Source of the DNA: Marinomonas pontica
GTDB lineage: Bacteria > Pseudomonadota > Gammaproteobacteria > Pseudomonadales > Marinomonadaceae
Reading direction: 5' to 3'
Length of the DNA: 64,000 bases
NCBI RefSeq assembly: GCF_026191375.1
Contig: NZ_JAODTL010000022.1
Location: forward strand, 124,001 to 188,000
The translations under genes and the position numbers were made by a program. The notes beneath the pieces were generated by a model that did not search any database, was not told the DNA's origin, and saw nothing but the letters and a program-made list of their open reading frames with translations. Of the stretch, positions 10,701 to 19,685 are shown piece by piece. Each line of letters starts with the position of its first letter. The first letter of the stretch is position 1.

Positions 10701-10864
10701 ACGCCTTGAGGTAAAACTTGATAAATAGAATTGTCCGTTGAAAGAACAACACGGTTGGCATAATCAGGATGGGTGTCTCCTGAGAATCCTGAAGCTTTCA
10801 GGCGTTCGATGAAAGAAAGGTATTTGGACTGAACGGGCGAGACTTCAGAAAGCTTTGGAATCAT
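7790..10864 (-). CDS. ydiJ: FAD-binding and (Fe-S) oxidoreductase YdiJ (D-2-hydroxyglutarate dehydrogenase type)
   Basis: A 1024-residue fusion. It has an N-terminal FAD_binding_4 domain (LSPRGGGTGTNGQS, roughly residues 40-280), an FAD-oxidase C-terminal domain with MFGHVDAGVLHVRP, a ferredoxin-like 4Fe-4S motif CLACKSCVGQCP at about residues 668-680, and a C-terminal CCG domain with CCGMAGTYGHE near residue 955. Order and length match E. coli YdiJ (about 1018 residues), for which D-2-hydroxyglutarate oxidation has been reported. The electron acceptor and exact substrate here are inferred. It is divergent from the desulfhydrase-like gene across about 180 bases. Confidence 0.9.
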   Translation of the reverse strand: MIPKLSEVSPVQSKYLSFIERLKASGFSGDTHPDYANRVVLSTDNSIYQVLPQGVIFPKNTQDIQLLVQLSNQEEFNDVVLSPRGGGTGTNGQSLTDGLVIDLSKHMNRILEINAEEGWARVEAGVVKDQLNKAINPHGLFFAPELSTSNRATIGGMINTDASGQGSVMYGKTRDHVLELKTVLLDGHLLESAPIDDETLAEIQSGSDYSAHAHRVVDSIQKSKAQEIKDTFPELNRCLTGYDLAHIRTEDGQFNMNSVLCGSEGTLGFIVEAKLNLLPIPTYAALVNIRYDSFEGSLRHARELLDAKPTSIETVDSKVLGLAKSDIVWNSVAEFFPEKAGENIQGINLVEYTGNDEQDVADKIKGLTDKLDALVKQGGSSALGYTIAMGHDNVNKLWGMRKKSVGLLGNAKGQSRPIPFVEDTAVPPENLADFIMEFRAVLDSYKVQYGMFGHVDAGVLHVRPALDLKDESQEPMIREITDKVVALTQKYNGLLWGEHGKGVRSEYSPAFFGELYPSIQQVKAAFDPRNRLNPGKIATPFELGVDLLKIDAVPLRGQFDRQIPLQNRDQFQEGMYCNGNGACYNFDPNDAMCPSWKGTRDRRHSPKGRASLMREWLRGMSLQGVDTVKASKDAKDSNVIFNFLPRLKNTLAKRRGEYDFSNEVHESMMGCLACKSCVGQCPIKVDVPEFRAKFLELYYSRYLRPAKDYLIGSLEFMMPTMAIFPQPYNWLVSRSWVNHFSSKYIGLADNPKLSKLNLKKEMSRRGIRLATPLAIEALSPKDRSRAVIVVQDAFTSYFDTELVLDTMETLSRLGFQAYLAPYMPNGKPLHVHGFMKAFNRTARKNLDMLQSLAFYGLPFIGIDPSMTLTYRSEYTKAFGDTRQIPKIQLMQEWLMKKSEHLIKQPLMCDNSTYHLMTHCTEKTNAAASIQDWQKVFGILGLDLKVENVGCCGMAGTYGHETANKETSKTIYDLSWKEKVTDPGLLGKLVATGYSCRSQVKRFDDTHVPHPIQVILRHLREATTH

Positions 10865-11045
10865 GTTTCATCTCCACAAATGATGAGTGCGGAAATGTTA
10901 ACAAAGAAAAGCGGTCTAAAGGGATATTTATCAGACGAATAAATCGACCTATCACGTTATTTATATTCATGTTTAGCAGTGATGCGCACGAATTTTACGA
11001 TATTATGATTCGCGTCTGCCTTTTACTTCACAGCTAGGTGTTTTT

Positions 11046-11985
11046 GTGTCAATGATCCAGCCCATTACTTTATCGAACTCCTGCCGCCAAGCGACTGACA
11101 TGTTATACGAATTAGACGTTTATCGAGGCGATTTGGAGCACCCTAATGCACCAGGTAATAAATGGCACAAACTTCAACACCATCTGAACTCGGCAAAACA
11201 GCAAAACGCCTCTGTCATTGCCACCTTTGGAGGGCCTTTTTCGAGATCACCTTCATGCTTTTGGGACAACCCTGAGAAACATGCCGTATAAGGCGGTTGC
11301 TATTGTGCGAGGTGAGTTGCAGCCGCGATTAACGCCTACTTTGCGTGACATGGTTGTTGCTGGTGTTGAATTATGGCCTTCTTCGAGAGCGGATTATCGT
11401 CTAGGAATGGAGTCCGATGTTGTTGGTGAAATCAATAAACGTTATGCCAATGTTTACTGGATTCCCGAGGGTGGTGGCGGAGAGGCTGGGGCGTTGGGGT
11501 GCCGTGATTGGGCAAAATGTCTTTGTGAACTAGATAGCAGATACGATGCATGGGTGGTGTCTTCAGGCACTGGCACCACCGCCGCTGGTTTGTTGTCGTA
11601 TCCTGATATCCCTGATCTGCATGTGTTTAGCGCTCTTAAAGGTGAGCCTGCTCAGCGAGATGTTATATTGAATTTAGCCAATCGACTGTCTACAGATTCA
11701 ATACTGAGAGACCGTTTAGATAAAAAGTTATTTTTCCATTCTGATTGCCATGAAGGCGGTTACGCTAAACACAGTTCCGAGTTACTCGCTTTCATGCAAG
11801 AGTTTGCTCATACGAATACAAGCGTTGAGCTTGATCCGGTTTATACTTGCAAAAGTATGCGCGCGTTGGTGAGAGCAATGGAGAGCGGTACTTGGCCGTA
11901 TCGGCGTACCTTGTTTATTCACACTGGTGGGCTACAAGGGTGGCGAGGATATTCAAAAGATACTAATCCCTATCCCTGTCGTTAA
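11046..11985 (+). pseudogene. D-cysteine desulfhydrase / ACC deaminase-like PLP enzyme, interrupted by one frameshift
   Basis: The first frame (11046-11291) contains the PLP-lysine region GNKWHKLQHHL. It shifts by one base at the T5 run 11237-11241 into the frame that continues to 11985. Removing one T gives GGPFRDHLHAFG and a 312-residue fold-type II PLP enzyme with the phosphate-binding loop SSGTGTTAAG. Family members deaminate 1-aminocyclopropane-1-carboxylate or desulfhydrate D-cysteine; the subgroup is not certain. The start is GTG 11046 or ATG 11052. No other damage is seen, so a sequencing error is likely. Confidence 0.8.
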
Positions 11986-12016
11986 CGAGATGGCGAAAAC
12001 GGGCTTCTTCATGTTA

Positions 12017-12030
12017 AAGTTGGCCAACTT
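12017..12030. repeat. Perfect 14-bp palindrome upstream of nadK
   Basis: AAGTTGGCCAACTT lies about 87 bases before the nadK start. A second stem follows: AACCCACGCTAAA at 12037-12049 with TTTAGTGGGTT at 12071-12081 and a short T-rich tail. The second could end the preceding gene's transcript. Whether the palindrome is an operator is unknown. Confidence 0.4.
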
Positions 12031-12116
12031 ATGTAAAACCCACGCTAAAATAAAAACCGTCATTAATACTTTAGTGGGTTGATTTGTATACATTGAAAAC
12101 GGGAAGAGAATGACAC

Positions 12117-12998
12117 ATGAGTCTTTTTAGACGTGTTGGTATTATTGCTCGATTAGACAAGCCTCAGATTCTTGATACGGTTAAGAAACTGATGGAATAT
12201 CTCCAAGAAAAAGACATCGCGCCGGTGCTGGAAGACCAGTTGGCGACTATGATGCCAGGCGTTAAAGTCGCTTCTTCGGCATTAAAAGAGTTAGGTGACC
12301 ATTGTGATATGGTCATGGTAGTGGGAGGGGACGGCAGTTTCCTTGGTGCAGCCAGAGCGATCTGCAATTACGACATCCCTGTGTTAGGTATCAACCGAGG
12401 TACATTGGGTTTTCTAACGGATATTTCTCCTCACAACCTTCAAGAAGAATTAGACCCAATTTTTCGTGGTGAATACCATGAAGAAAAACGCTTTATGATT
12501 GAAGCTAAAATTAAGCGTCAAAATCGCCCCAGCGGCGAGGGGATTGCGCTTAATGATTTGGTACTTCACCCAGGTAAATCTGCTCGGATGATTCGATTTG
12601 ATTTGTTCATTGACGATCAATTTGTGATGAATCAAAAATCCGATGGTCTGATTGTCGCCACACCAACAGGCTCAACGGCTTACGCACTCTCTGCGGGCGG
12701 CCCTATCATGTTGCCAAAATTAGATGCTTTGGTTCTAGTGCCAATGCACCCACATACGTTGAGTAATCGTCCTATTGTGATTGATGCGAATGCTCGTATT
12801 CGTATTGTGGTGTGTGAGTCAAATTTGACTTACCCAAGTGTTAGCTGTGATGGCCAGTTAAATATTACCGCTGCCCCAGGCGATGAAATTCACATCACAA
12901 AGAAAGCAGGTGGAATACGTTTGATTCATCCTAAAAACCATGATTTTTATAACGTCTGTCGTGATAAATTAGGGTGGCAATCCAGCTATCGTCCTTAA
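12117..12998 (+). CDS. nadK: NAD kinase
   Basis: Phosphorylates NAD+ to NADP+ with ATP in the cytosol, and is the only route to NADP in most bacteria. The 293-residue protein has the catalytic GGDG motif at residues 70-73, the NRGTLGFLTD substrate loop, and the conserved TPTGSTAYALSAGGP segment. Length matches E. coli NadK (292). The start ATG 12117 follows a purine-rich site (GGGAAGAG). The next gene, a GlpG-like rhomboid, lies 59 bases downstream on the same strand. Confidence 0.97.
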   Translation: MSLFRRVGIIARLDKPQILDTVKKLMEYLQEKDIAPVLEDQLATMMPGVKVASSALKELGDHCDMVMVVGGDGSFLGAARAICNYDIPVLGINRGTLGFLTDISPHNLQEELDPIFRGEYHEEKRFMIEAKIKRQNRPSGEGIALNDLVLHPGKSARMIRFDLFIDDQFVMNQKSDGLIVATPTGSTAYALSAGGPIMLPKLDALVLVPMHPHTLSNRPIVIDANARIRIVVCESNLTYPSVSCDGQLNITAAPGDEIHITKKAGGIRLIHPKNHDFYNVCRDKLGWQSSYRP

Positions 12999-13057
12999 TC
13001 TGTTGTCTTGGCTTCAGGTTCTTATTGTTTTTAAAAAGGTATCCTCTTTAGGGCTCC

Positions 13058-13933
13058 ATGTATTTTGTTTATCAGTTTAATAAAACAGAAGACCCTAAAG
13101 GGTTAACCGCCGCGTTATGGCATCATAAAATAGCCCATCAAGTTGTCTTTAATAAGGGGCATAATGAGCTGTGGATTATGGATCCTAGTCAATTGCCAGC
13201 GGTTGAGCAATTAATGTCCATCTGGAAAGACGACCCAGATCTACTGCAAAGTGTTAAACGAGCTCAGCCTACCTCATCTGCAATGTCTTCTAATCAACGT
13301 CTGTTTTCACAATTTGCGCTAGCGCCTGTTACTACGGGGTTGTTGTTACTTACTGTGTTAGTTGCTGTCATTACTCAGTTGGGTTCTGATTTGACCATGG
13401 TGGGCTACTTTTCTATCAGTCCGTTTGACATTAAAAATGGTCATATCTATTTCTATGATTCCATAGAAGTCTTTAATAAAGGTGAGTACTGGCGATTCTT
13501 TTCACCCGCATTGTTGCACTTTAGTGTTTTGCATATTGTGTTTAATACGCTGTGGGTATGGGATATTGGCTCCAAACTGGAACGAATTTTAGGTTCAATT
13601 GTTTGGAGTATCGGCGTTATCCTTATTGCCGTTTCAAGCAATGTTTTGCAGTATCAAATAAGTGGTTATCCATTATTTGGTGGTTTATCCGGTGTGGTTT
13701 ATGGGTTGATTGGCTTTGCTTGGCTGATGCCTATTTTGAACACGCGTTGGCCGACGATTATCAGCAAACAATTGATGGTGTTTTTTGTTGTCTGGTTGGG
13801 TATTGGTTACACGCCTTTTCCTGAAATGTTAGGGCTTGGCAGCATTGCTAACACCGCGCACACTATTGGTTTGCTGTCGGGCTTGATGCTTGGCTTGATC
13901 TATTGGTTTGTGACGAAACGTCGCTTCAGCTAA
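13058..13933 (+). CDS. glpG: Rhomboid family intramembrane serine protease, GlpG type
   Basis: An inner-membrane protease that cleaves substrates within the bilayer. The 291-residue protein has a soluble N-terminal domain (about 1-80) followed by six hydrophobic segments. The catalytic dyad is Ser211 in GGLSGVVYG and His268 in ANTAHTIG. His159 and Asn163 in HIVFNTLW match the oxyanion-hole residues of E. coli GlpG, as does the N-terminal domain. All active-site residues are present. It has its own terminator and is not linked to glp genes here. Confidence 0.92.
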   Translation: MYFVYQFNKTEDPKGLTAALWHHKIAHQVVFNKGHNELWIMDPSQLPAVEQLMSIWKDDPDLLQSVKRAQPTSSAMSSNQRLFSQFALAPVTTGLLLLTVLVAVITQLGSDLTMVGYFSISPFDIKNGHIYFYDSIEVFNKGEYWRFFSPALLHFSVLHIVFNTLWVWDIGSKLERILGSIVWSIGVILIAVSSNVLQYQISGYPLFGGLSGVVYGLIGFAWLMPILNTRWPTIISKQLMVFFVVWLGIGYTPFPEMLGLGSIANTAHTIGLLSGLMLGLIYWFVTKRRFS

Positions 13934-13936
13934 TTG

Positions 13937-13963
13937 GATACAGTACTTTTACTGTGTCGTTTT
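13937..13963 (+). terminator. Rho-independent terminator after the rhomboid gene
   Basis: GATACAGTA and TACTGTGTC form a 9-bp stem with one G-U pair and a 4-base loop, followed by GTTTTTATT. Confidence 0.75.
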
Positions 13964-13999
13964 TATTAATAGCCTGCATGATCGCAGGGAGACCTGAAC

Positions 14000-14281
14000 A
14001 TGAATTTTAAAGAAATGATCGACAATATGTCGCCAGAAGTGTACGTCAAATTAAAGCAAGCAGTTGAGCTTGGTAAATGGCCAAATGGTGTAAGACTGAC
14101 ACCAGAACAAACCGAATTATGCCTGCAAGCTGTCATTACCTACGATTACAGTAACAAAGAAGAAAAAGACCGTGTGGGTTATATCGATACGACAGGGCAT
14201 AAAAACATTGGCAAGAAAGACCCAGCAAAAGAACAAGACACCATAAAATGGGTTGGCGATGGCCCTGAGGGACAAGCTTAA
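14000..14281 (+). CDS. yeaC: DUF1315 family protein YeaC
   Basis: A 93-residue protein. Its N-terminal half (MNFKEMIDNMSPEVYVKLKQ, then GKWPNGVRLTPEQ) is characteristic of the small gammaproteobacterial YeaC/DUF1315 family. Function is unknown. The C-terminal third is hydrophilic and rich in lysine and aspartate. The ribosome site AGGGAGA precedes ATG 14000. Its stop overlaps the start of the DUF2797 gene by one base (TAATG), so the two are probably co-translated. Confidence 0.85.
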   Translation: MNFKEMIDNMSPEVYVKLKQAVELGKWPNGVRLTPEQTELCLQAVITYDYSNKEEKDRVGYIDTTGHKNIGKKDPAKEQDTIKWVGDGPEGQA

Positions 14282-15105
14282 TGTTACAGGGCAATCTCAA
14301 AAAGATGTCGACTGAGGTTCATGACAGTAAGGTTTCTTATTACTTGAACTTAGGTAGCGATCGAGTTTTGGTCAACGATTTGTTGGGTAAGACAGTCTCC
14401 TTACACCTTGATGGCACTATTCATTGTGTTAACTGCGGTAAGGTAACGAAGAAGTCTTTTAGCCAAGGCTTTTGCTTTAATTGCTTTCGAAAATTGGCCG
14501 CTTGCGACACTTGCATTATGAGCCCTGAAAAATGTCACTTTCACTTAGGAACCTGCCGAGAGCCTGAGTGGGCGGAACAGTATTGTATGCAAAGCCATTA
14601 TGTTTACTTGGCCAATTCATCGGCGCTAAAAGTTGGCATTACTCGTGGCGATCAACTGCCAACACGCTGGATTGATCAAGGTGCAACTCAAGCCCGAGCT
14701 TTGTTTCGAGTGCAAAACCGCAGAATGTCCGGATTGGTAGAGACCTTGTTTAAAACCCAAGTAGCGGATAAAACCAATTGGCGCAATATGCTCAAAGGAT
14801 CCTCCATCGAGATGGATCTTGAGCAAGAGCAAGAGCGTTTAATTGATCAACTATATGAGGGTTTAGATTCTCTTCAACACGAATTTGGCCTTCAGTCCAT
14901 TACTGACTTATCCGATGAAAATGAAACCCATGAATTTGTTTATCCGGTTTTAGAGTACCCCACTAAAATTACCAGCCTTAACGCCGAAAAAACGCCTCAT
15001 ATTGAAGGCACTTTGATGGGCATTAAAGGCCAATATTGGATGCTAGATACTGGCGTGATTAATATCCGTAAATACACAGGCTATCAAGCAACACTGAATT
15101 TTTAG
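14281..15105 (+). CDS. DUF2797 protein with zinc-ribbon-like cysteines and a GIY-YIG-like core
   Basis: A 274-residue protein. Between about residues 45 and 95 it carries clustered cysteines and histidines (CVNCG, CFNC, CDTC, CHFH) that look like one or two zinc sites. A segment YVYL-(7)-KVGITR followed by RW and, later, GLVETLFKTQ resembles the GIY-YIG nuclease core of the T5orf172/MUG113 type. The DUF2797 assignment is from recognition. The nuclease-like fold is inferred, and activity is unproven. It lies in a cotranscribed row with yeaC and pepN, 10 bases before pepN. Confidence 0.8.
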   Translation: MLQGNLKKMSTEVHDSKVSYYLNLGSDRVLVNDLLGKTVSLHLDGTIHCVNCGKVTKKSFSQGFCFNCFRKLAACDTCIMSPEKCHFHLGTCREPEWAEQYCMQSHYVYLANSSALKVGITRGDQLPTRWIDQGATQARALFRVQNRRMSGLVETLFKTQVADKTNWRNMLKGSSIEMDLEQEQERLIDQLYEGLDSLQHEFGLQSITDLSDENETHEFVYPVLEYPTKITSLNAEKTPHIEGTLMGIKGQYWMLDTGVINIRKYTGYQATLNF

Positions 15106-15115
15106 GAGAGAGCAC

Positions 15116-17748
15116 ATGAAAGAGAGTCAACCTTCCGCGATTTTTTTAAAAGACTACAAAGTTCCTCCTTTTCTTATTGATAAAACAGAACTGACGTTCG
15201 ATTTAGACGAAGCAACAACGATTGTTACATCCCGTTTGCATATGCGCCGCAATCCAGCTTTTGGCAAATCGACCGCGCCATTGGTTCTAGACGGTGGGGA
15301 AGATGTTAAGTTGATCGGCGTTGCCATGGACGACTATGCGTTGCCGCCAGAAGAATATCGCGTCAGTGAAAATAAACTGATTATTACCGCCACAGCAGAC
15401 GAATTTTTGCTGACCTGCGAGACCTTGATTGAGCCACAAAACAACACACGCCTTGAAGGCTTGTATCGCTCATCGTCCATGTTCTGTACTCAGTGTGAAG
15501 CGGAAGGTTTTCGTCATATTACATATTACTTAGATCGTCCAGATGTGATGTCTGTGTTCACCACGACCATTATCGCTGACGAAGCACGTTATCCTGTTAT
15601 GCTGTCTAATGGCAATGAGGTTGAACGTGGAAAAACCGATGAAGGTAAAACGGTCGTTGTCTGGCACGATCCATTCCCAAAACCAGCTTACCTGTTTGCC
15701 TTGGTGGCCGGCGATCTTGCAGTCAAAAATGATGTCTTTACCACGCAAAGTAAACGCGATGTAAAACTGCAAATTTTCACAGAGTCTCATAATATCGATA
15801 AAGTCGATTACGCTATGGAAGCGTTAAAGCGTTCTATGCGTTGGGACGAAGAAACCTATGGCCGTGAATACGATTTGGATATTTTCATGATCGTTGCCGT
15901 AGATGATTTCAATATGGGCGCAATGGAAAACAAAGGGCTGAATATTTTCAACTCTTCTTGTTTGCTCGCCAGTCCAGAAACCACGACAGACGATACCTAC
16001 TTGCGTGTCGAGGCGATTGTTGCTCATGAATATTTCCACAACTGGTCTGGAAACCGCGTGACATGTCGCGACTGGTTTCAATTAAGCCTGAAAGAAGGCT
16101 TCACAGTTTTCAGAGATCAAACTTTTTCTGCCGATATGCATTCAGAGACAGTAAAACGTGTGGAAGACGTTTCTTTCCTGAAGACAGCGCAATTTGCTGA
16201 AGACGCGGGTCCTATGGCGCACCCAGTTCGTCCTGCTTCCTTCATTGAGATTTCAAATTTTTACACGTTGACTGTGTATGAAAAGGGCTCTGAAATAGTT
16301 CGCATGATTCATACGCTATTAGGCGCTGAGAAGTTTCGTGCGGGTTCTGACTTATATTTTGATCGCCATGATGGTCAAGCCGTCACATGCGATGATTTCG
16401 TCGCCGCTATGCAAGACGCTTCTGGTGTGGATTTAACCCAATTTAAACGCTGGTATTCTCAAGCGGGTACACCAATTGTTAAGGTGACAGACAGCTTTGA
16501 TGCCGCGACGGGGACTTACCGTTTAACCATGGTGCAGGATACCCCAGCAACACCTGGCCAGCCGACTAAACTGCCTCTTCATATTCCTGTACGTGTTGGT
16601 TTGCTTGATGAGCAGGGTAATGTGTTAACGGCTGAAGTGAATGGTGTATCAGCAGAAGATCATGTCCTGCATTTGACATCCAGTGAGCAAGAATTCGAGT
16701 TTCATGGTTTAAGCGCGAAGCCAGTGCCATCTTTGTTGCGTGGCTTTTCAGCGCCCGTAAAATTACGTTATGACTATTCTTCAACAGATTTATTGTTGTT
16801 GCTGTCATCGGATTCGGACGGCTTTAACCGCTGGAGTGCATCGCAGCAATTAGCGGTTAATGAGCTGACCGCTCTCATTAATCAAGCGATTGAAGGGCAA
16901 GAATTATCGATCGACTCACAATTAGTTCATGGATTTAAAGCCTTGTTGAATGACGAGTCGTTGGACCCCGCTATGGTGGCTTTGATTCTTGCTTTGCCAA
17001 GTCAGGCGTATTTGTCTGAGTTGGCAAACCCAATTTACCCAGCCGCAATTAAACAAGCACGCCAGTATTTAAAGGCGTTGTTAGCAAATGCGTTATCAGC
17101 GGATTTTGAGCGTGTTTATCGAGAGCACAAAATGGATGGCGACTATCAACCGACGGCAGAAGACATCGCGCATCGCTCTTTAAAAAATATCGCATTGTCA
17201 TACTGGGCTGAAACAGAGAGTGAGCTTGCTCAGCAAGAGGTTGTGTCACAATTTAAGACAGCGAATAATATGACGGATCAATTTGCAGCGCTTTCTATTG
17301 CCGTAAATTCACAACACGAAAAAGCAGAGGCTCTATTGGCTTCCTTCTATGAACAATGGAAAGCTGAGCCGCTGGTGGTGAATAAGTGGTTAATGTTGAG
17401 TGCAAGCCAGGAGCAAGAAACAGCGCTGACAACCGTGAAAGGTTTAATGGAGCATCCTGCCTTTGATCTTAAAAATCCAAACAAAGTGCGCTCTGTATTG
17501 GGTGGATTTGGTCAAAGCGTGTCTGGTTTTCATCACGAAAACGGCAGCGGTTACGCTTTCTTGGCGGATCAAATTATTCTCTTGAATAAACGCAATCCAC
17601 AAATTGCTTCCAGATTGTGTACGCCGCTGACTCGTTGGAAAAAATGCAGCCGGAACTAAGTGCAAAAATGAAAGCCGAACTTGAACGTATTTTGGCGGAA
17701 GATTTGTCCAAAGATGTTTATGAGGTGATCTCAAAAAGTCTTGCTTAA
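15116..17748 (+). pseudogene. pepN: Aminopeptidase N, C terminus displaced by one frameshift
   Basis: An M1 zinc aminopeptidase that removes N-terminal residues from peptides in the cytosol. It carries the exopeptidase motif GAMENKG and the zinc site HEYFH-(18)-E with His304, His308 and Glu327. The open frame ends early at 17659. Restoring one A in the A6 run at 17639-17644 continues as WKKMQPELSAKMKAEL and ends at TAA 17748, giving 877 residues against 870 in E. coli. Only the last about 30 residues are affected. The ribosome site AGGAGAG precedes ATG 15116. Confidence 0.93.
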
Positions 17749-17777
17749 CCACTGTCTTTATTTCAAGTTTTGCTAAG

Positions 17778-17806
17778 GCCTCGTTGGATTCCAGCGGGGC
17801 TTTTTT
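17778..17806 (+). terminator. Rho-independent terminator after pepN
   Basis: GCCTCGTTGGA and TCCAGCGGGGC pair with two G-U pairs (the innermost bases form the loop), followed by TTTTTTATT. Confidence 0.8.
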
Positions 17807-17923
17807 ATTGACTCCTTGAAATTAAGCGAAAGCTTGTCTTTACTGGATCTTTGCAATCTATGCGTAAATCTGGCATAAGAGAGGTAACTTATTGTCGACC
17901 TTGAGTTTATTAAGGAGCGAAAA

Positions 17924-19525
17924 ATGAAAACTAATACAAGAATATTTCTGCCCATTAGCTTAGGGTTGATGCTCTCCGCCTGCAGCACTTCTTCTAGTCA
18001 AGACTCGACCAACTCCATTGCCACAGACGCCATTGAATCCCCCCCAGCCGCGACAATGCCCATTTCTGTGAATGAAACGACAGCAAAAAATGTGTCGCAA
18101 AATCAAAATCAAAATCAAGAGCAGGGTGCAAATCAGGTTCTTATCAATGATTTACAGAAAAAGCTCAGTGATAATCAGAAGCAGCTTGCTGCTTTGAATC
18201 TGTCCCTTGATGAAAAAGATCGGCGCATTGCCTCTTTGCAAAACGCGTCTCCCAGTGCAGAAACACTGGCAACGCTAGAAGAGCAGAAAAAAATTCGCGC
18301 TGACCTAGAATCAAATTATGCGGCATTGCAACTAGATAACGACTTATTGCGACGCCGTATCGCTCAACTGGAAAATGAAAATAGTTCTCTTAAACAGCAG
18401 ATATCAACGTTAGAAAACATGCCAACGTCTGATGACGGTTTTAAACAAAGCTATTTTGATTTGCTTGACGTTAACGCTGACCTGCAAAAAAAATACGCCA
18501 ACCTAGAAATGGACAACGAAGCGTACCGCAAGCAACTTACGGCTTTAAAAAAAGAGAATCTAATCTTAGGCGGTGCATTGTCTGAAGCAAGAGCCCAACA
18601 CCAAATCTTGTGGGATCGTATTCGTGTGCTTACCGACTCGTCAACCAAGTCGCTAGAGACAGACAATAGAACCGCGGATATTAATGACGTCCCAGCAGTG
18701 ACAGCAATACCAAATCGTCCTAATGTTGAAATAGAAAATGCAAACTTGCGTTCAACACTGGCTAAGTTAGAAGCTCAAATTGCCGAGCAAAAAAACATCA
18801 TTACTGAATATCAGAGTGACGTACTAAAGTTGGAGTCCGCGCTGGATGAAAACGCCGATTACGAAGCTCGATGGAAGCAGCTAGACGCAAAGTTGGCAGA
18901 AGCTCAGAAAGAGAATGCGCTATTAAATGTTCAGTTGCTTAACGCGGAAAAAAATCAGCAAACTGTTCAAGCGGAACTTGACGAACTCACCGCGCGGTTG
19001 AGCAGTACATTACAAACGTTGGAGTCTAAAGAAAATGAAGGCATTTCCATTGGCGCATTTATGGATTCTCTTCAGTCGCAGATCCGTTCAACTCTGAACA
19101 ATGTCCAGTGGCAGTTGCCAAATGAAATTGCCTTACATAATAATTTCGAGATCATTGTGTCTGCCGATGTTCAGCCTTCTTTGAGCGGACAAACTTATCA
19201 AGCTGAATTGGTAACGGACAGTGACATTCAGATGGTGAGTGACCGTATTGCAAGTGCCGTTGTACAAAATGGTCGATTGCAATGGCGGTGGCGTGTAGCG
19301 GGATTAAATGAAAAGCCTGAAGCCCAGCTTAATCTTTTTGTTCGCCAACAGATTAATATTCAAGGTCAGCCTATTCAACGCCAGATTTATCGTGGCAGCC
19401 AAACGTTATCGCTTATTAACACTAATCTATTTGAAAAATATGGCTTTTGGGGCGGTGCTATTTTATTGGGTTTGATTGGCGGCTTTTTAATTGGCAGAGT
19501 CAATAAGTCGAAAAATACCGTTTAA
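17924..19525 (+). CDS. Lipoprotein with long coiled coil, beta domain and C-terminal membrane helix; function unknown
   Basis: The 533-residue protein starts with a lipoprotein signal peptide ending LSAC (lipidated Cys20). Position +2 is Ser, which by the E. coli Lol rule predicts the outer membrane. A Gln/Asn-rich linker (about 55-70) is followed by heptad-rich coiled coil from about 70 to 385, with breaks near 170 and 260. A domain of about 100 residues with LQWRWRV then leads to a hydrophobic helix (GFWGGAILLGLIGGFLIG) just before the C terminus. That domain resembles the beta-rich domain found just before a membrane helix in some bacterial multi-domain proteins; this is an inference. I do not recognise the gene. 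It is monocistronic with its own terminator. Confidence 0.8.
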   Translation: MKTNTRIFLPISLGLMLSACSTSSSQDSTNSIATDAIESPPAATMPISVNETTAKNVSQNQNQNQEQGANQVLINDLQKKLSDNQKQLAALNLSLDEKDRRIASLQNASPSAETLATLEEQKKIRADLESNYAALQLDNDLLRRRIAQLENENSSLKQQISTLENMPTSDDGFKQSYFDLLDVNADLQKKYANLEMDNEAYRKQLTALKKENLILGGALSEARAQHQILWDRIRVLTDSSTKSLETDNRTADINDVPAVTAIPNRPNVEIENANLRSTLAKLEAQIAEQKNIITEYQSDVLKLESALDENADYEARWKQLDAKLAEAQKENALLNVQLLNAEKNQQTVQAELDELTARLSSTLQTLESKENEGISIGAFMDSLQSQIRSTLNNVQWQLPNEIALHNNFEIIVSADVQPSLSGQTYQAELVTDSDIQMVSDRIASAVVQNGRLQWRWRVAGLNEKPEAQLNLFVRQQINIQGQPIQRQIYRGSQTLSLINTNLFEKYGFWGGAILLGLIGGFLIGRVNKSKNTV

Positions 19526-19538
19526 ATAACACGTATCG

Positions 19539-19590
19539 AAGCCCATTTAAGTGTTCTGCCATTGGTTGGGCAGGGCTTAATTGGGCTTTT
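19539..19590 (+). terminator. Long stem-loop terminator after the lipoprotein gene
   Basis: AAGCCCATTTAAG pairs with CTTAATTGGGCTT (one mismatch), with an inner CTGCC/GGCAG stem, followed by TTTTCTC. Confidence 0.75.
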
Positions 19591-19685
19591 CTCGAATCAT
19601 TCAACTCCTCATTACTTTTTTTCAACGCGCCATTCGTTGCTTTTCGGTATAGTACGTTCGCATATTCTTTTTTGAGGTGGTGAGC

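Noticed and set aside
10855-11037. 60-codon frame between ydiJ and the desulfhydrase-like gene
   Set aside because: It overlaps the ydiJ start, has no ribosome site, and sits where the divergent promoters must be.
18098-18120. Short AAAATC tandem repeat as possible phase-variation tract
   Set aside because: It has only about three units of six bases, so changes would stay in frame; it simply encodes the Gln/Asn linker of the lipoprotein.
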